Shown piece after piece: positions 8,261-15,853 of a DNA stretch of 32,197 nucleotides. The stretch is taken from the NCBI GenBank assembly GCA_046541195.1, contig JBKHDT010000025.1, positions 1 through 32,197 of the forward strand, given 5' to 3'. Source of the DNA: JBKHDT01 sp046541195 (GTDB taxonomy: Bacteria; Pseudomonadota; Gammaproteobacteria; Halothiobacillales; Halothiobacillaceae). The notes below the pieces were generated by a model. The model ran no database searches and was not told the origin of the DNA. It saw only the letters and a list, made by a program, of their open reading frames with translations. A program made the translations under genes and the position numbers. The first letter of the stretch is position 1; every line of letters begins with the position of its first letter.

Positions 8261-9004
8261 TCAGCCCTGCAGGCGTAGCAGACGGGTGGAGGTGGCGTCG
8301 TTCTCCTGCGCGGTCTTGATCATCTTGCTCTGCATCTCGAACATGCGGCCGTACTGGATCATCTTGACCATCGCGTCGACCGTGTTGACGTTGCTGCCCT
8401 CAAGCACGCCGGGAGAAACCGTGATCGCGGCATCCGGCTCGGGTATTTCTTCAGGAGGCAGACCGAACAGGCCGTCCTCCCGCTTGAACAACTGCTGGGG
8501 GTCGGGGTTGACCAGCCGAATCCGGTCAATCACCGCCGGTTCATTGGGCGCGCCGCCCTGCGGAATAATGGAGATGGAACCATCCGGGGCGATATCCACC
8601 TTGTCAGCCGGCGGAATGGCAATCGGTCCGGCGTCCCCCATAATCGGGTGACCGGCCCCGTTGGTCAGCTGACCATTGGCGCCAATGCGCAGATCGCCCG
8701 CCCGGGTGTAGGCTTCCTGGCCATCGGGTGCCTGGACCGCGAACCAGCCCTCGCCATTGATGGCCAGGTCCAGATCCCGGCCGGTGGTCATCATCGGACC
8801 ACCCCGAAAATCATGCCCGACCCGCTCATCCTGGGAATAAACCCGCGAGGCATGGGTCGGCCCGTAAACCGGCATGGCCTTGAACGCGTCCAGATCTGCC
8901 CGGAAACCGGTCGTGCTGGCATTCGCCAGATTGTTGGCGTTGGTTGCCTGGGCCTGGAGCGTGTTGGTGGCACCGTTCATCGCGATGTAGAGCATGCGAT
9001 CCAT
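8261..9004 (-). CDS. flgF: Flagellar proximal rod protein
   Basis: The 247-residue product begins MDRMLYIAMNGATNTLQAQATNANNLANASTTGFRADLDAF and ends VDAMVKMIQYGRMFEMQSKMIKTAQENDATSTRLLRLQG, which together identify FlgF. It forms the proximal rod with FlgB and FlgC. The ribosome site is GAGGAGG, nine bases from the ATG. It is the first gene after a terminator and a sigma-54 promoter (9047-9062), so flgFGHIJ form a second unit, separable from flgBCDE. Confidence 0.97.
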   Translation of the reverse strand: MDRMLYIAMNGATNTLQAQATNANNLANASTTGFRADLDAFKAMPVYGPTHASRVYSQDERVGHDFRGGPMMTTGRDLDLAINGEGWFAVQAPDGQEAYTRAGDLRIGANGQLTNGAGHPIMGDAGPIAIPPADKVDIAPDGSISIIPQGGAPNEPAVIDRIRLVNPDPQQLFKREDGLFGLPPEEIPEPDAAITVSPGVLEGSNVNTVDAMVKMIQYGRMFEMQSKMIKTAQENDATSTRLLRLQG

Positions 9005-9046
9005 GGTGAAGCCTCCTCAAGTACAAATGTTCTTGCCCAAAACCAA

Positions 9047-9062
9047 AGCACCAGGCGTGCCA
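9047..9062 (-). promoter_or_regulatory. Sigma-54 promoter upstream of flgF
   Basis: On the minus strand 9062-9047 reads TGGCACG-CCTG-GTGCT, matching the RpoN -24/-12 consensus TGGCACG-N4-TTGCW except for one base, with the GG and GC dinucleotides ten bases apart. It is 43 bases upstream of the flgF ATG. It nearly copies the element before flgB. RpoN control of flg operons is established in Pseudomonas and Vibrio. Confidence 0.87.
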
Positions 9063-9094
9063 ACAAGGAATATCGATCTTAAAAACAAAGAGAT

Positions 9095-9129
9095 AAAAGC
9101 AAAAAAGGGAGAGCCGAAACTCCCCCTTT
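9095..9129 (-). terminator. Intrinsic terminator between flgE and flgF
   Basis: Minus strand: AAAGGGGGAG (9129-9120), loop TTTCGG, then CTCTCCCTTT (9113-9104), ten pairs with one G-U, running into a T-rich tail (TTTGCTTTT). It ends the flgBCDE message and isolates the flgF promoter located 30 bases further on. Confidence 0.88.
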
Positions 9130-9138
9130 GTCCGAATC

Positions 9139-9179
9139 ACCCGGCAGGCGGTGCACCGAAGGCACCCCAACCGCCGGGT
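9139..9179 (-). other. Second hairpin just after flgE
   Basis: An outer 7-bp stem ACCCGGC/GCCGGGT (9139-9145 with 9173-9179) encloses a 5-bp GGTGC/GCACC stem. It lies between the flgE stop and the intrinsic terminator and has no U-tract itself. It may protect the 3' end of flgBCDE mRNA or strengthen termination. Confidence 0.55.
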
Positions 9180-9192
9180 TCTTGACGATTGA

Positions 9193-10497
9193 TTACCGGA
9201 TATTGGTAATCGTGTCGCTCAACTGCTTGTTGGTTTCAATCGCCCGGGCATTTGCCTGGAAGTTGCGTTGGGCAACAATCAGATTGACCAGTTCTTCGGT
9301 GATATCCACGTTTGATGCCTCAAGCGCGCCGGACTGGATCAATCCAAAAGTATCAGTTCCCGCGACACCGGATCTCGGTGATCCGGAGTCGTTGGTTTCC
9401 ACCCAAGCATTGTTACCAATCTGACGCAAGGCTTGCGGGTTACGAAAATCAGCCAGGGCAACCTGCGCGAGGTTCTTGAAGTTGCCGTTCGAGTAGGATG
9501 CGCGAACCAGCCCGTCATCACCAATATCAAGACCGGTCAACTCGCCCGGCGCAAGTCCGTTCTGGGTCTGCTCAACGATATTGAAAGGGCGCGCAAACTG
9601 GGTGATGTTGTACTCTCCGTCCTCGGTACCCAGATTGACATCGATATCCAGATCAGCTGCACCGGTGCCTAGGCCACCACCATCAAACTCCAATTCGCCC
9701 TCAAAAAAATCGTCGCCATCCAATCGACCATCATCACCAAACTCCAACGTGGTGGGGAAGTTGCCGCCATTAGGCACCACATAGTCACTAGTTTCGGAGC
9801 CTTCAACACCCTGTGGTAGCAGGCGCGCCTCAGCCGTCCACTCGTTTTCGTCTGTTTTTATAAAGTAAAAATTCAGAATATGGCCATTGCCCAGCGTGTC
9901 AAAAACCTTGATAGACGTTGAATTTGTATAGGTTGCCGGGTCAGCGGGGTCAAAGTCAGCGGCCGTCAATGTGGGGATTTCAGGATCAGAGGACAGGTTC
10001 AGGCCCATGTCGACCTCGGAAGTCGCCTCTGGATCACCGGCATCCAGCGGCAGCCGGATCGCGCCAGCAACATCCAGAGTACTGCCGACAATATTTCCCC
10101 GTTCATCCGCAGGGTAGCCCTGCAGGTACTGCCCCTGGGCATTGACCAGGTAGCCCTCCTTGTTGACACCCAGCGCCCCGGAGCGGCTGTACAGGTTTTC
10201 GGAGGAGTTCACTCCAGGAGAGAAAACGAAAAACCCTTCGCCGCTCAGCGCCAGATCCAGTCCGCTGTCTGTAAACTCCAGGTTTCCTTGAGAAAACTGC
10301 TGGCGGACAATCTGCGATTGCGCGCCTTGTCCGGTGGCCGTCTTGGAATTTCCAAAGGCGCTCACGGCATACACGTCACCGAACTCGGCCCTCGATTTCT
10401 TGAAGCCCGCGGACTTCGCGTTAGAAATATTGTTGCCGGTGACGTTCAGGTCCCTTTGTGCGGCATTCAGGCCGCTGACTGATGTATTGAATGACAT
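9193..10497 (-). CDS. flgE: Flagellar hook protein
   Basis: The 434-residue product has the FlgE N-terminus (MSFNTSVSGLNAAQRDLNVTGNNISNAKSAGFKKSRAEFGDVYA) and the C-terminal hook signature (SGALEASNVDITEELVNLIVAQRNFQANARAIET). Between them lie the D1/D2 domains, including the LALSGEGFFVF motif. It builds the curved hook linking rod and filament. The middle third (~165-290) is very acidic (DDGRLDGDDFFEGELEFDGG) and visibly lower in GC than its neighbours, consistent with a surface-exposed, fast-evolving region in a salt-adapted organism. GAGGGAGGATGAGAGC supplies the ribosome site. It follows flgD by 14 bases. Confidence 0.97.
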   Translation of the reverse strand: MSFNTSVSGLNAAQRDLNVTGNNISNAKSAGFKKSRAEFGDVYAVSAFGNSKTATGQGAQSQIVRQQFSQGNLEFTDSGLDLALSGEGFFVFSPGVNSSENLYSRSGALGVNKEGYLVNAQGQYLQGYPADERGNIVGSTLDVAGAIRLPLDAGDPEATSEVDMGLNLSSDPEIPTLTAADFDPADPATYTNSTSIKVFDTLGNGHILNFYFIKTDENEWTAEARLLPQGVEGSETSDYVVPNGGNFPTTLEFGDDGRLDGDDFFEGELEFDGGGLGTGAADLDIDVNLGTEDGEYNITQFARPFNIVEQTQNGLAPGELTGLDIGDDGLVRASYSNGNFKNLAQVALADFRNPQALRQIGNNAWVETNDSGSPRSGVAGTDTFGLIQSGALEASNVDITEELVNLIVAQRNFQANARAIETNKQLSDTITNIR

Positions 10498-10511
10498 GCT
10501 CTCATCCTCCC

Positions 10512-11219
10512 TCAGGCGAGAATCTGGATAATATCGGACATCTTGGCGCTTCCCATTCCGTCCAGTTGGATTTGCGGGCCGCTCTTTTCGATCGACACGC
10601 TACTGATCATGGCGCCCACGTAAGTGGTCGCCGATTCCGACTCCCCGGCCACCTTGGCCGAGGCACTGATCTTGTAGGCCCCAGCCGGGGCGACGTCACC
10701 GTTTTCCGTCAGGCCATCCCACTCGAAGTCCTCGCGCTCCTTGCCGCTTGCCGGGATATTCAGGCTACGCACCAGCTCACCATTCGGCCCGGTGATGGAA
10801 ACCTGCACGGACTCGGCCCCCGCCGGCACATCCACGGCACCAATCATGCCGGATGACTGCAGGTTGCCCTCCTCGTCCTCGCGGGTGAAGACCTTGGCGG
10901 TATCGCCCTTGACGATGGCGGCTCGACCGACCAGCGTGGCCGCCTGCATGACCTGGTTTGCCTGCATCATGTTCTCGAAGCCTTCCACGGTCTCCTTGAG
11001 CTCGTTGAGTCCCTGAAGCTGCGAAAACTGTGCCATTTGAGCCACCATCTGGGTGTGGTCAGTCGGCTCAAACGGATCCTGACTTTCCAGCTGCGTGGTC
11101 AGCAGCTTGAGAAAGTCTTCCTGACCCATCTCGTTGAGGTTCTTCTCCTCGTCCTTGGGCGGTTCGAGACCCAGATCCTTGAATGGATTGCCTTCGGCGG
11201 CCCTGGAAATGGATGTCAT
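10512..11219 (-). CDS. flgD: Hook-capping (hook scaffold) protein
   Basis: The 235-residue product carries the conserved N-terminal FlgD motif (MGQEDFLKLLTTQLESQDPFEPTDHTQMVAQMAQFSQLQGLNEL) and a C-terminal FLN/Ig-like pair: VQVSITGPNGELVRSLNI and GKEREDFEWDGLTENGDVAPAGAYKISA. FlgD caps the growing hook and is later replaced by FlgK. AAGGAGG provides a strong ribosome site. It lies 28 bases downstream of flgC. Confidence 0.97.
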   Translation of the reverse strand: MTSISRAAEGNPFKDLGLEPPKDEEKNLNEMGQEDFLKLLTTQLESQDPFEPTDHTQMVAQMAQFSQLQGLNELKETVEGFENMMQANQVMQAATLVGRAAIVKGDTAKVFTREDEEGNLQSSGMIGAVDVPAGAESVQVSITGPNGELVRSLNIPASGKEREDFEWDGLTENGDVAPAGAYKISASAKVAGESESATTYVGAMISSVSIEKSGPQIQLDGMGSAKMSDIIQILA

Positions 11220-11247
11220 GGTCTGCCTCCTTCAGCAAGCGCCGGCA

Positions 11248-11655
11248 TTACTGCCCCTGCCCCAATTGTAGTGTACGAACGGCCAGATCTCTGGCGGTGC
11301 TCATCATCTCCACATTGGTCTGGTAGGACCGCGAGGCCGACAGCATGTTCACCATCTCCTCAACCGGATTGACGTTTGGCGCAAACACGTAACCTTCCTC
11401 GTTGGCCAGCGGGTTGCCCGGCTCGTAACGGGCCACGGCCGGCTTCTGACTTTCGGTAATGCCGGACATGCGCACGCCAACCCCGCCGGCCTCGGTCAGC
11501 GCCGCCTGGAAAATGGGCTGACGCGCCTTGTAGGCCTCTTCCGGCGTGCTGCCCACGCTCTCGACATTGGCCATATTGCTGGCGGTGGTATTCAGGCGAA
11601 CGCTCTGCGCCGTCATGGCCGATGCCGAAACATCGAAGACATTGAAGATGGACAT
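11248..11655 (-). CDS. flgC: Flagellar proximal rod protein
   Basis: The 135-residue product begins MSIFNVFDVSASAMTAQSVRLNTTASNMANVESVGSTPEEAYKARQP and ends NPVEEMVNMLSASRSYQTNVEMMSTARDLAVRTLQLGQ, both diagnostic for FlgC; length is typical (about 134-147). It forms the proximal rod with FlgB and FlgF. The ribosome site is GGGAG. It starts 46 bases after the flgB stop. Confidence 0.97.
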   Translation of the reverse strand: MSIFNVFDVSASAMTAQSVRLNTTASNMANVESVGSTPEEAYKARQPIFQAALTEAGGVGVRMSGITESQKPAVARYEPGNPLANEEGYVFAPNVNPVEEMVNMLSASRSYQTNVEMMSTARDLAVRTLQLGQGQ

Positions 11656-11701
11656 GGTTGCTCACTCCCGTCGCGTCAGGCGCGACTCAAATCTTGACTG
11701 C

Positions 11702-12103
11702 TTACTTGCCGCCGGACAGCGCCTTTTTGACACCACTGATTCGGCTGTTCAGGAAAGACAGCGTGGACTGATACTCCACCGAGTTTTCCATGAACTTGAC
11801 CCGCTCGGCCTCGGTATTGACGGTATTGCCATCCAGCGAGGGCTGCTCCGGGACCCGGTACAGCTTTTTGGGTGTCATCGCGGCGCCGTCGATAGTCAGA
11901 TGACCGGTATTGGTCCGCTTGGGTTGCAATCCCTGTGCCACGTTTGCCGCCTGCTGCAAGGACTGCTTGAAATCCAGGTCCTGCGCCTTGTACCCGGGCG
12001 TGTCGGCATTGGCGAGATTGGACGACAGCACGGACATGCGCTGGGATCTGAGCTTCAGCGCATCGTCGTGGATACCGAACAGCTTGTCCTTGATGATGGT
12101 CAT
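11702..12103 (-). CDS. flgB: Flagellar proximal rod protein
   Basis: The 133-residue product begins MTIIKDKLFGIHDDALKLRSQRMSVLSSNLANADTPGYKAQDLDFKQSL and ends VEYQSTLSFLNSRISGVKKALSGGK, as in FlgB. The start at 12103 is chosen for family alignment and a GGGAG site nine bases upstream; the open frame upstream to 12289 is arginine-rich and not FlgB-like. It is the promoter-proximal gene of flgBCDE, 36 bases after the sigma-54 element at 12139-12154. Confidence 0.97.
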   Translation of the reverse strand: MTIIKDKLFGIHDDALKLRSQRMSVLSSNLANADTPGYKAQDLDFKQSLQQAANVAQGLQPKRTNTGHLTIDGAAMTPKKLYRVPEQPSLDGNTVNTEAERVKFMENSVEYQSTLSFLNSRISGVKKALSGGK

Positions 12104-12138
12104 GTCGGTGCTCCCGAATTTCACTCTGCGAGGAAACA

Positions 12139-12154
12139 AGCACTGAGCGTGCCA
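12139..12154 (-). promoter_or_regulatory. Sigma-54 promoter upstream of flgB
   Basis: Minus strand 12154-12139 reads TGGCACG-CTCA-GTGCT, one base off the RpoN consensus, with correct GG-N10-GC spacing. It lies in the 242-base gap between cheR and flgB. It predicts RpoN plus an enhancer-binding activator such as FleQ/FlrC for flgBCDE; the activator gene is not in the window. Confidence 0.85.
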
Positions 12155-12345
12155 AGTTTGAAAACCTGGCGTAAATCGTTTGGCGGGAACAAACGGCAGG
12201 ATCGAACCAGGGCGAGGGCCCGGGACAGCAGTCGAGGAGCGTTTCAGGCGGTTGCCCGTACCTGGACAACGGCATCGGCGTGACCGCAACCCGCTGGCAG
12301 GCCCCTGCGGGGTCCGGGCACTGGAGGCGCCGTATCTCTGACGGT

Positions 12346-13167
12346 TCAGCGAACTTTCTTGTGTACCAGCCCACCCTGGGGCAGGCGTTCGAGGACGTAA
12401 CGATCGGTCAGCTGGTTGATCGATTCCGAGGCGCCCAGGACCAGGTACCCGCCATCGTTGAGCACGTCGCTCATGCCAGCGACGATTCGCGTCTTGGTGT
12501 CCTTGGAGAAGTAGATGAGCACGTTGCGGCAGTAGATCAGGTCGAAACGCCCAAGCGTGGCATAGTTGTCGAGCAGGTTGAGCTGGGAGAACTGCACCCG
12601 GGAACGGATTTCCGGCTTGACCCGCCAGCCGTTCGGCTCCTGAATGAAGAAGGCCTGTCGCCGGGTATCCGACAACCCCCGCCCGAGAGACAGGTCATCG
12701 TACAGCCCTTGCCGGGCCGTCTCGATCATGCGCGAGGAAATGTCCGTGGCCATGATGGTGGCGTTGATGTTCACACGGTTTTCCTTGTTGAACTCGGATA
12801 TCGTCATGCTGATCGAGTACGGCTCCTGTCCGGATGAGCAGGCCGCGGACCAGATGCGTATCGAGCGCTTGCCGGCCGAGAGAAACTGGGGCAGGAAGGT
12901 GCTCTTGAGGGCCGCAAAAGGATAGGTGTCACGAAACCAGAGGGTCTCGTTGGTCGTCATGGCATCAACGACCCGGGTGACCAGCCAGCCCGGTGGCGTG
13001 ACCGGAGATGTCAACATCTTGACAAGCGTCCCCATGTCGGGGATCGACTCCTCACGCAGCACTCGGGCAAGCCGGGTATCCACCAGGTAGCGCTTGTCCG
13101 CCCCCAGCAGAATTCCGCACTTGCGCTCGAGAAATTCCCGAAACCGCGCGAAGTCGGCCTCGGTCAT
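12346..13167 (-). CDS. cheR: Chemotaxis protein methyltransferase
   Basis: The 273-residue product has the N-terminal helical CheR domain (residues 1-~75, FREFLERKCGILLGADKRYLVDTRLARVL), the MTTNETLWFRD motif (70-80) and the C-terminal SAM-binding methyltransferase domain with IWSAACSSGQEPYS (105-118), ATDIS and FDLIYCRNVLIYF. It methylates glutamates of chemoreceptors using S-adenosylmethionine. No C-terminal NWETF-binding extension or TPR is present. Its ATG overlaps the cheV stop codon (ATGA), so the two are translationally coupled. The cheV-cheR pair beside flgB is the arrangement of Pseudomonas and Vibrio. Confidence 0.97.
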   Translation of the reverse strand: MTEADFARFREFLERKCGILLGADKRYLVDTRLARVLREESIPDMGTLVKMLTSPVTPPGWLVTRVVDAMTTNETLWFRDTYPFAALKSTFLPQFLSAGKRSIRIWSAACSSGQEPYSISMTISEFNKENRVNINATIMATDISSRMIETARQGLYDDLSLGRGLSDTRRQAFFIQEPNGWRVKPEIRSRVQFSQLNLLDNYATLGRFDLIYCRNVLIYFSKDTKTRIVAGMSDVLNDGGYLVLGASESINQLTDRYVLERLPQGGLVHKKVR

Positions 13168-14129
13168 GCCGTCTCGTCCTGCCCGGCATCGTGATGCGGC
13201 TTGTCGCGAAGCACCTGGGCGACCACCTCGGCCAGGTCATCCGGATGAAACTTCGGAATAAAGCGATCAGCACCCACGCGCTTGACCATCGACTCGTTGA
13301 ACACCCCGCTCAGGGAGGAGTGCAGCAAGACGTAGATATCCTTGAGGCGCGGGTCCTTGCGGATCTGGGTCGTCAAGGTGTAACCATCCATGCTGGGCAT
13401 TTCGATATCCGAAATCACCATCGCCAGATTCCGCAGCCGCTCCCCATCGGCCTCGTCGGCCCAGCTCTTGAGCAGTTCGAGCGCCTCGCTGCCGTTCTTG
13501 CACAGGATGGACTTGACGTTCATCTGGTCCAGTGTCGCCTGGATCTGGGTGCGGGCGACAAAGGAATCGTCGGCAACCAGCACCACATCCCGGTCAGTTG
13601 CCAATTTACTGACGCGGTTGGCCACGTCGGCGGAGATATTGGAACTGACCCCCACGACCTGCGAGAAGATCTGTTCCACGTCGATGATCTCAACCAGCTT
13701 GCCGTCAACCCGAGTGACCGCAGTCAGGAAATTGCTGGTATTGGTACCCGACGGCGGGGGCATGATCTCCTTCCAGCTCATGTTCACGATGCGATCCACC
13801 GACTTGACCAGAAAGCCCTGAACCGCCCGGTTGTACTCGGTGATGACCACAAAGGCACTGGCGACCTCCTCGTCGGTCATCCGCTGCAGCCCGATGGCGT
13901 GGGAGAGGTCGATGATCGTCAGGGTATGCCCCCGCACATCGGCAATGCCCCGCACCGCGGAATCGGACTTGGGCACCGCGGTCAGTTCGGGACAGCGGAT
14001 CACCTCCCGGACCTTGAACACGTTGATACCGAAAAGCTGGTTGTTGCCGAGTCCGAACACCAAGAGCTCCAGCCGGTTGTGGCCGGCCAGCTTGGTACGC
14101 GAATCCACCGACGCCATGACATTGCTCAT
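13164..14129 (-). CDS. cheV: Chemotaxis coupling protein with receiver domain
   Basis: The 321-residue product joins a CheW-like domain (residues ~15-165: RLELLVFGL..QLFGINVFKVREVI, then IADVRGHTLTIIDL) to a receiver domain (~182-310). The receiver has acidic residues Asp187/Asp188, phosphoacceptor Asp241 (VISDIEMPSMDGY) and Lys293, so it should accept phosphate from CheA. CheV couples certain receptors to CheA and tunes adaptation. The start at 14129 follows TGGAG with 9-base spacing and gives the family-typical SVDSRTKLAGHNRLELL opening; the longer frame to 14288 adds non-family sequence. Confidence 0.96.
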   Translation of the reverse strand: MSNVMASVDSRTKLAGHNRLELLVFGLGNNQLFGINVFKVREVIRCPELTAVPKSDSAVRGIADVRGHTLTIIDLSHAIGLQRMTDEEVASAFVVITEYNRAVQGFLVKSVDRIVNMSWKEIMPPPSGTNTSNFLTAVTRVDGKLVEIIDVEQIFSQVVGVSSNISADVANRVSKLATDRDVVLVADDSFVARTQIQATLDQMNVKSILCKNGSEALELLKSWADEADGERLRNLAMVISDIEMPSMDGYTLTTQIRKDPRLKDIYVLLHSSLSGVFNESMVKRVGADRFIPKFHPDDLAEVVAQVLRDKPHHDAGQDETA

Positions 14130-14460
14130 CGAGACTGACTCCAGGTTTGGTCTGTTCATCCGGGGGTGCAGGCGCTGCCCGGCTCGCCCGGGCATGCCTT
14201 TGCCCACCCTGACTCGGTCTGATCGACCCAGGCCGGGCGCAAGCGCCGCTTTGTGGAATATCGGCAGCGAGGCTGCACTCTTTATCATGCCACAGCCAGC
14301 CCGGACAAGGCACGGACAAAATTATATCGATCAAAAAGTGGCATGAAGCATGCTAAATGCTACGACGCAACAATCGGACGCGCCTTCGGGCCGACCGGCA
14401 AAGACAGGCCGCTGCATTCGCCCCGTCCATCCGGGGCAGATGGGCCGGAGGAAACCAGGA
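14130..14460. other. Divergent regulatory region between cheV and flgA
   Basis: The 331-base interval separates the two divergent motility units. It contains a sigma-54-like element facing flgA (14339-14354) and, on the minus strand, a perfect TATAAT (14326-14321) that may be the -10 box for cheV-cheR, although no good -35 is seen at 16-18 bases. The cheV-side leader includes a GCCCGG/CCGGGC hairpin near 14180-14200 and a GGCGC-TT-GCGCC hairpin near 14236. No credible coding sequence was found. Confidence 0.55.
14339..14354 (+). promoter_or_regulatory. Possible sigma-54 promoter upstream of flgA
   Basis: TGGCATG-AAGC-ATGCT matches the RpoN consensus TGGCACG-N4-TTGCW at all but two defined positions and keeps GG-N10-GC spacing. 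It is 107 bases from the flgA ATG. flgA is RpoN-dependent in Pseudomonas, and the flgB and flgF elements here support the same regulon. It is weaker than those two. Confidence 0.6.
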
Positions 14461-15171
14461 ATGAAAACCGCGATCGCGCTGATGACACTGGCCGGATGGC
14501 TGGCCCCGATGCCGGCGATTGCCGACACTACCAGGCAGCCGCTGGATGAAATCCGCACGGCCGTCACCGAGCACCTCGCTGCCCGGCACCATGCCGCGCC
14601 CGGGGGACGCGTGGAAATCGAGGTTTCCCGACTGGACCCCAGGCTTCGACTGGCCAACTGCGACGCCCCCCTGACGGTCGCAGCCAACAACGCGCAACCC
14701 AACCGGGGCGGGCGCGTGACCGCCGAGGTCCGATGCGAAGGCAGCACACCGTGGCGGATCTACGTTCCGGCCCAGGTCCAGGAGGTACGCCCGCTGGTGG
14801 TGGCGGCGCGTAACCTGCCCCGCGGCACGATCCTGTCCGAGGCACACCTGACGCACTCGCCAAAAGACATCAACCGGCAGCATCGCGGCTACCTGGTTGA
14901 ACTCGAGGCGGCAATCGGTCAGGTGACCCGCCGACAGATCAATGATGGCGCGGTACTGACGCCGGCAGACATCGAGACGCCCGAGGTCCTTCGGCGCGGC
15001 GACCGCGTCACCCTGGTCTCGGGTAAACCGGGGTTCACCGTCACCGCGGGCGGGGAGGTCCTGTCGGCCGCCGGCCTTGGTGATCGGGTGCGGGTCAGAA
15101 ACTTGAATTCGAAGCGGGTTGTCGAAGGCGTCGTGGAAAGCGAGAATGAAGTCCATGTTGCTCGCCCCTGA
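14461..15171 (+). CDS. flgA: Flagellar P-ring assembly chaperone
   Basis: The 236-residue product has a Sec signal peptide (MKTAIALMTLAGWLAPMPAIA, cleavage after residue 21), then the FlgA/SAF-type periplasmic region: RPLVVAARNLPRGTILSEAHL, IGQVTRRQINDGAVLTPADIE, GDRVTLVSGKPGFTVTAGGEVLSAAGLGDRVRVRNLNSKRVVEGVVESENEV. FlgA helps FlgI assemble into the P ring. The start at 14461 is set by GGAGG nine bases upstream and by the signal peptide. It heads the flgA-flgM-flgN unit and diverges from cheV. Confidence 0.95.
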   Translation: MKTAIALMTLAGWLAPMPAIADTTRQPLDEIRTAVTEHLAARHHAAPGGRVEIEVSRLDPRLRLANCDAPLTVAANNAQPNRGGRVTAEVRCEGSTPWRIYVPAQVQEVRPLVVAARNLPRGTILSEAHLTHSPKDINRQHRGYLVELEAAIGQVTRRQINDGAVLTPADIETPEVLRRGDRVTLVSGKPGFTVTAGGEVLSAAGLGDRVRVRNLNSKRVVEGVVESENEVHVARP

Positions 15172-15222
15172 GCGCCGGCTTTCGGATCGGGTCGGGTGCG
15201 ACGAAAAGCACCCAGGTTGAAT

Positions 15223-15249
15223 TAAAGATTTCCACGATCCGGCCGACAT
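15223..15249 (+). promoter_or_regulatory. Sigma-28 (FliA) promoter for flgM
   Basis: TAAAGATT (15223-15230), 11 bases, GCCGACAT (15242-15249) matches the FliA consensus TAAAGTTT-N11-GCCGATAA with three changes. It is 91 bases upstream of the flgM ATG, within the flgA-flgM gap. FliA-driven flgM expression is the known feedback arrangement for the anti-sigma factor. Confidence 0.82.
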
Positions 15250-15339
15250 CCTGAGTCAGGAATACTCCCGGTGGTTGTGCCGGGTCACGCTGGGCATGCC
15301 CGCCAAGACAGGCATGCCGCGAGTTAGAGGGTTGATTTG

Positions 15340-15660
15340 ATGAGCATTATCGATGGTTTGGGCGCCGGTCGCCCTCGGCCCAACGAGGTCGGCGGCGACG
15401 ACCGGCTGCGGAACGACCCGGCGCGTGGCAGGCCGGCCTCCGGGACCGAGCGGGCCACCGGCACCTCGGGTGATTCGGTTCAGCTGACCGACGGGGCCTC
15501 CCGGCTCCAGCAGTTGCAGAGCCAGGCGGGTAGCGAGCCGGCATTCGACCAGGCGAAGGTCGATCGCATCAAGCAGCTGATCTCGGACGGCGAATACGCG
15601 ATGGATTCGCAGAAGATCGCCGAACGTTTCGTGGAACTCGAACGCGCAGGTTCGCTGTAA
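15340..15660 (+). CDS. flgM: Anti-sigma-28 factor
   Basis: The 106-residue product has a Gly/Arg/Pro-rich, probably disordered N-terminal half and the conserved C-terminal helical region (VDRIKQLISDGEYAMDSQKIAERFVELERA), which holds FliA inactive. FlgM is exported once the hook is complete, releasing FliA for late genes. The start ATG at 15340 has GAGGG eight bases upstream; an in-frame TTG lies just before it. A sigma-28 promoter precedes it, so FlgM is also read from the promoter it controls. The N-terminal half is longer and more arginine-rich than in enterics. Confidence 0.93.
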   Translation: MSIIDGLGAGRPRPNEVGGDDRLRNDPARGRPASGTERATGTSGDSVQLTDGASRLQQLQSQAGSEPAFDQAKVDRIKQLISDGEYAMDSQKIAERFVELERAGSL

Positions 15661-15675
15661 CCTGATCAGCGCGGA

Positions 15676-15697
15676 CGGGCCGGTCCCCACCGGCCCG
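15676..15697 (+). other. Strong GC hairpin in the flgM-flgN gap
   Basis: A perfect 9-bp stem CGGGCCGGT/ACCGGCCCG with a CCCC loop starts 15 bases after the flgM stop. There is no U-tract on either strand, so it is not a standard terminator. It may stabilise the flgM 3' end or partially reduce read-through into flgN. Confidence 0.55.
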
Positions 15698-15853
15698 AAA
15701 GAATGATCCATACCGGCCAGCCCCGCATGCCGGCGGTTCTGGCTGCATGCCGTATCAACGCCGCAGTAGCCGCCACGGCCGGGCCATGTCCGGTTGCAAG
15801 CGTTCCGGCCGCACAGACACAGCCTGTTTCAAGCCGTCCAGGAGGATCCGAAC

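Noticed and set aside
14321..14350. Sigma-70 promoter for cheV
   Set aside because: TATAAT is perfect on the minus strand, but no acceptable -35 hexamer exists at 16-18 bases; mentioned only within the intergenic entry.
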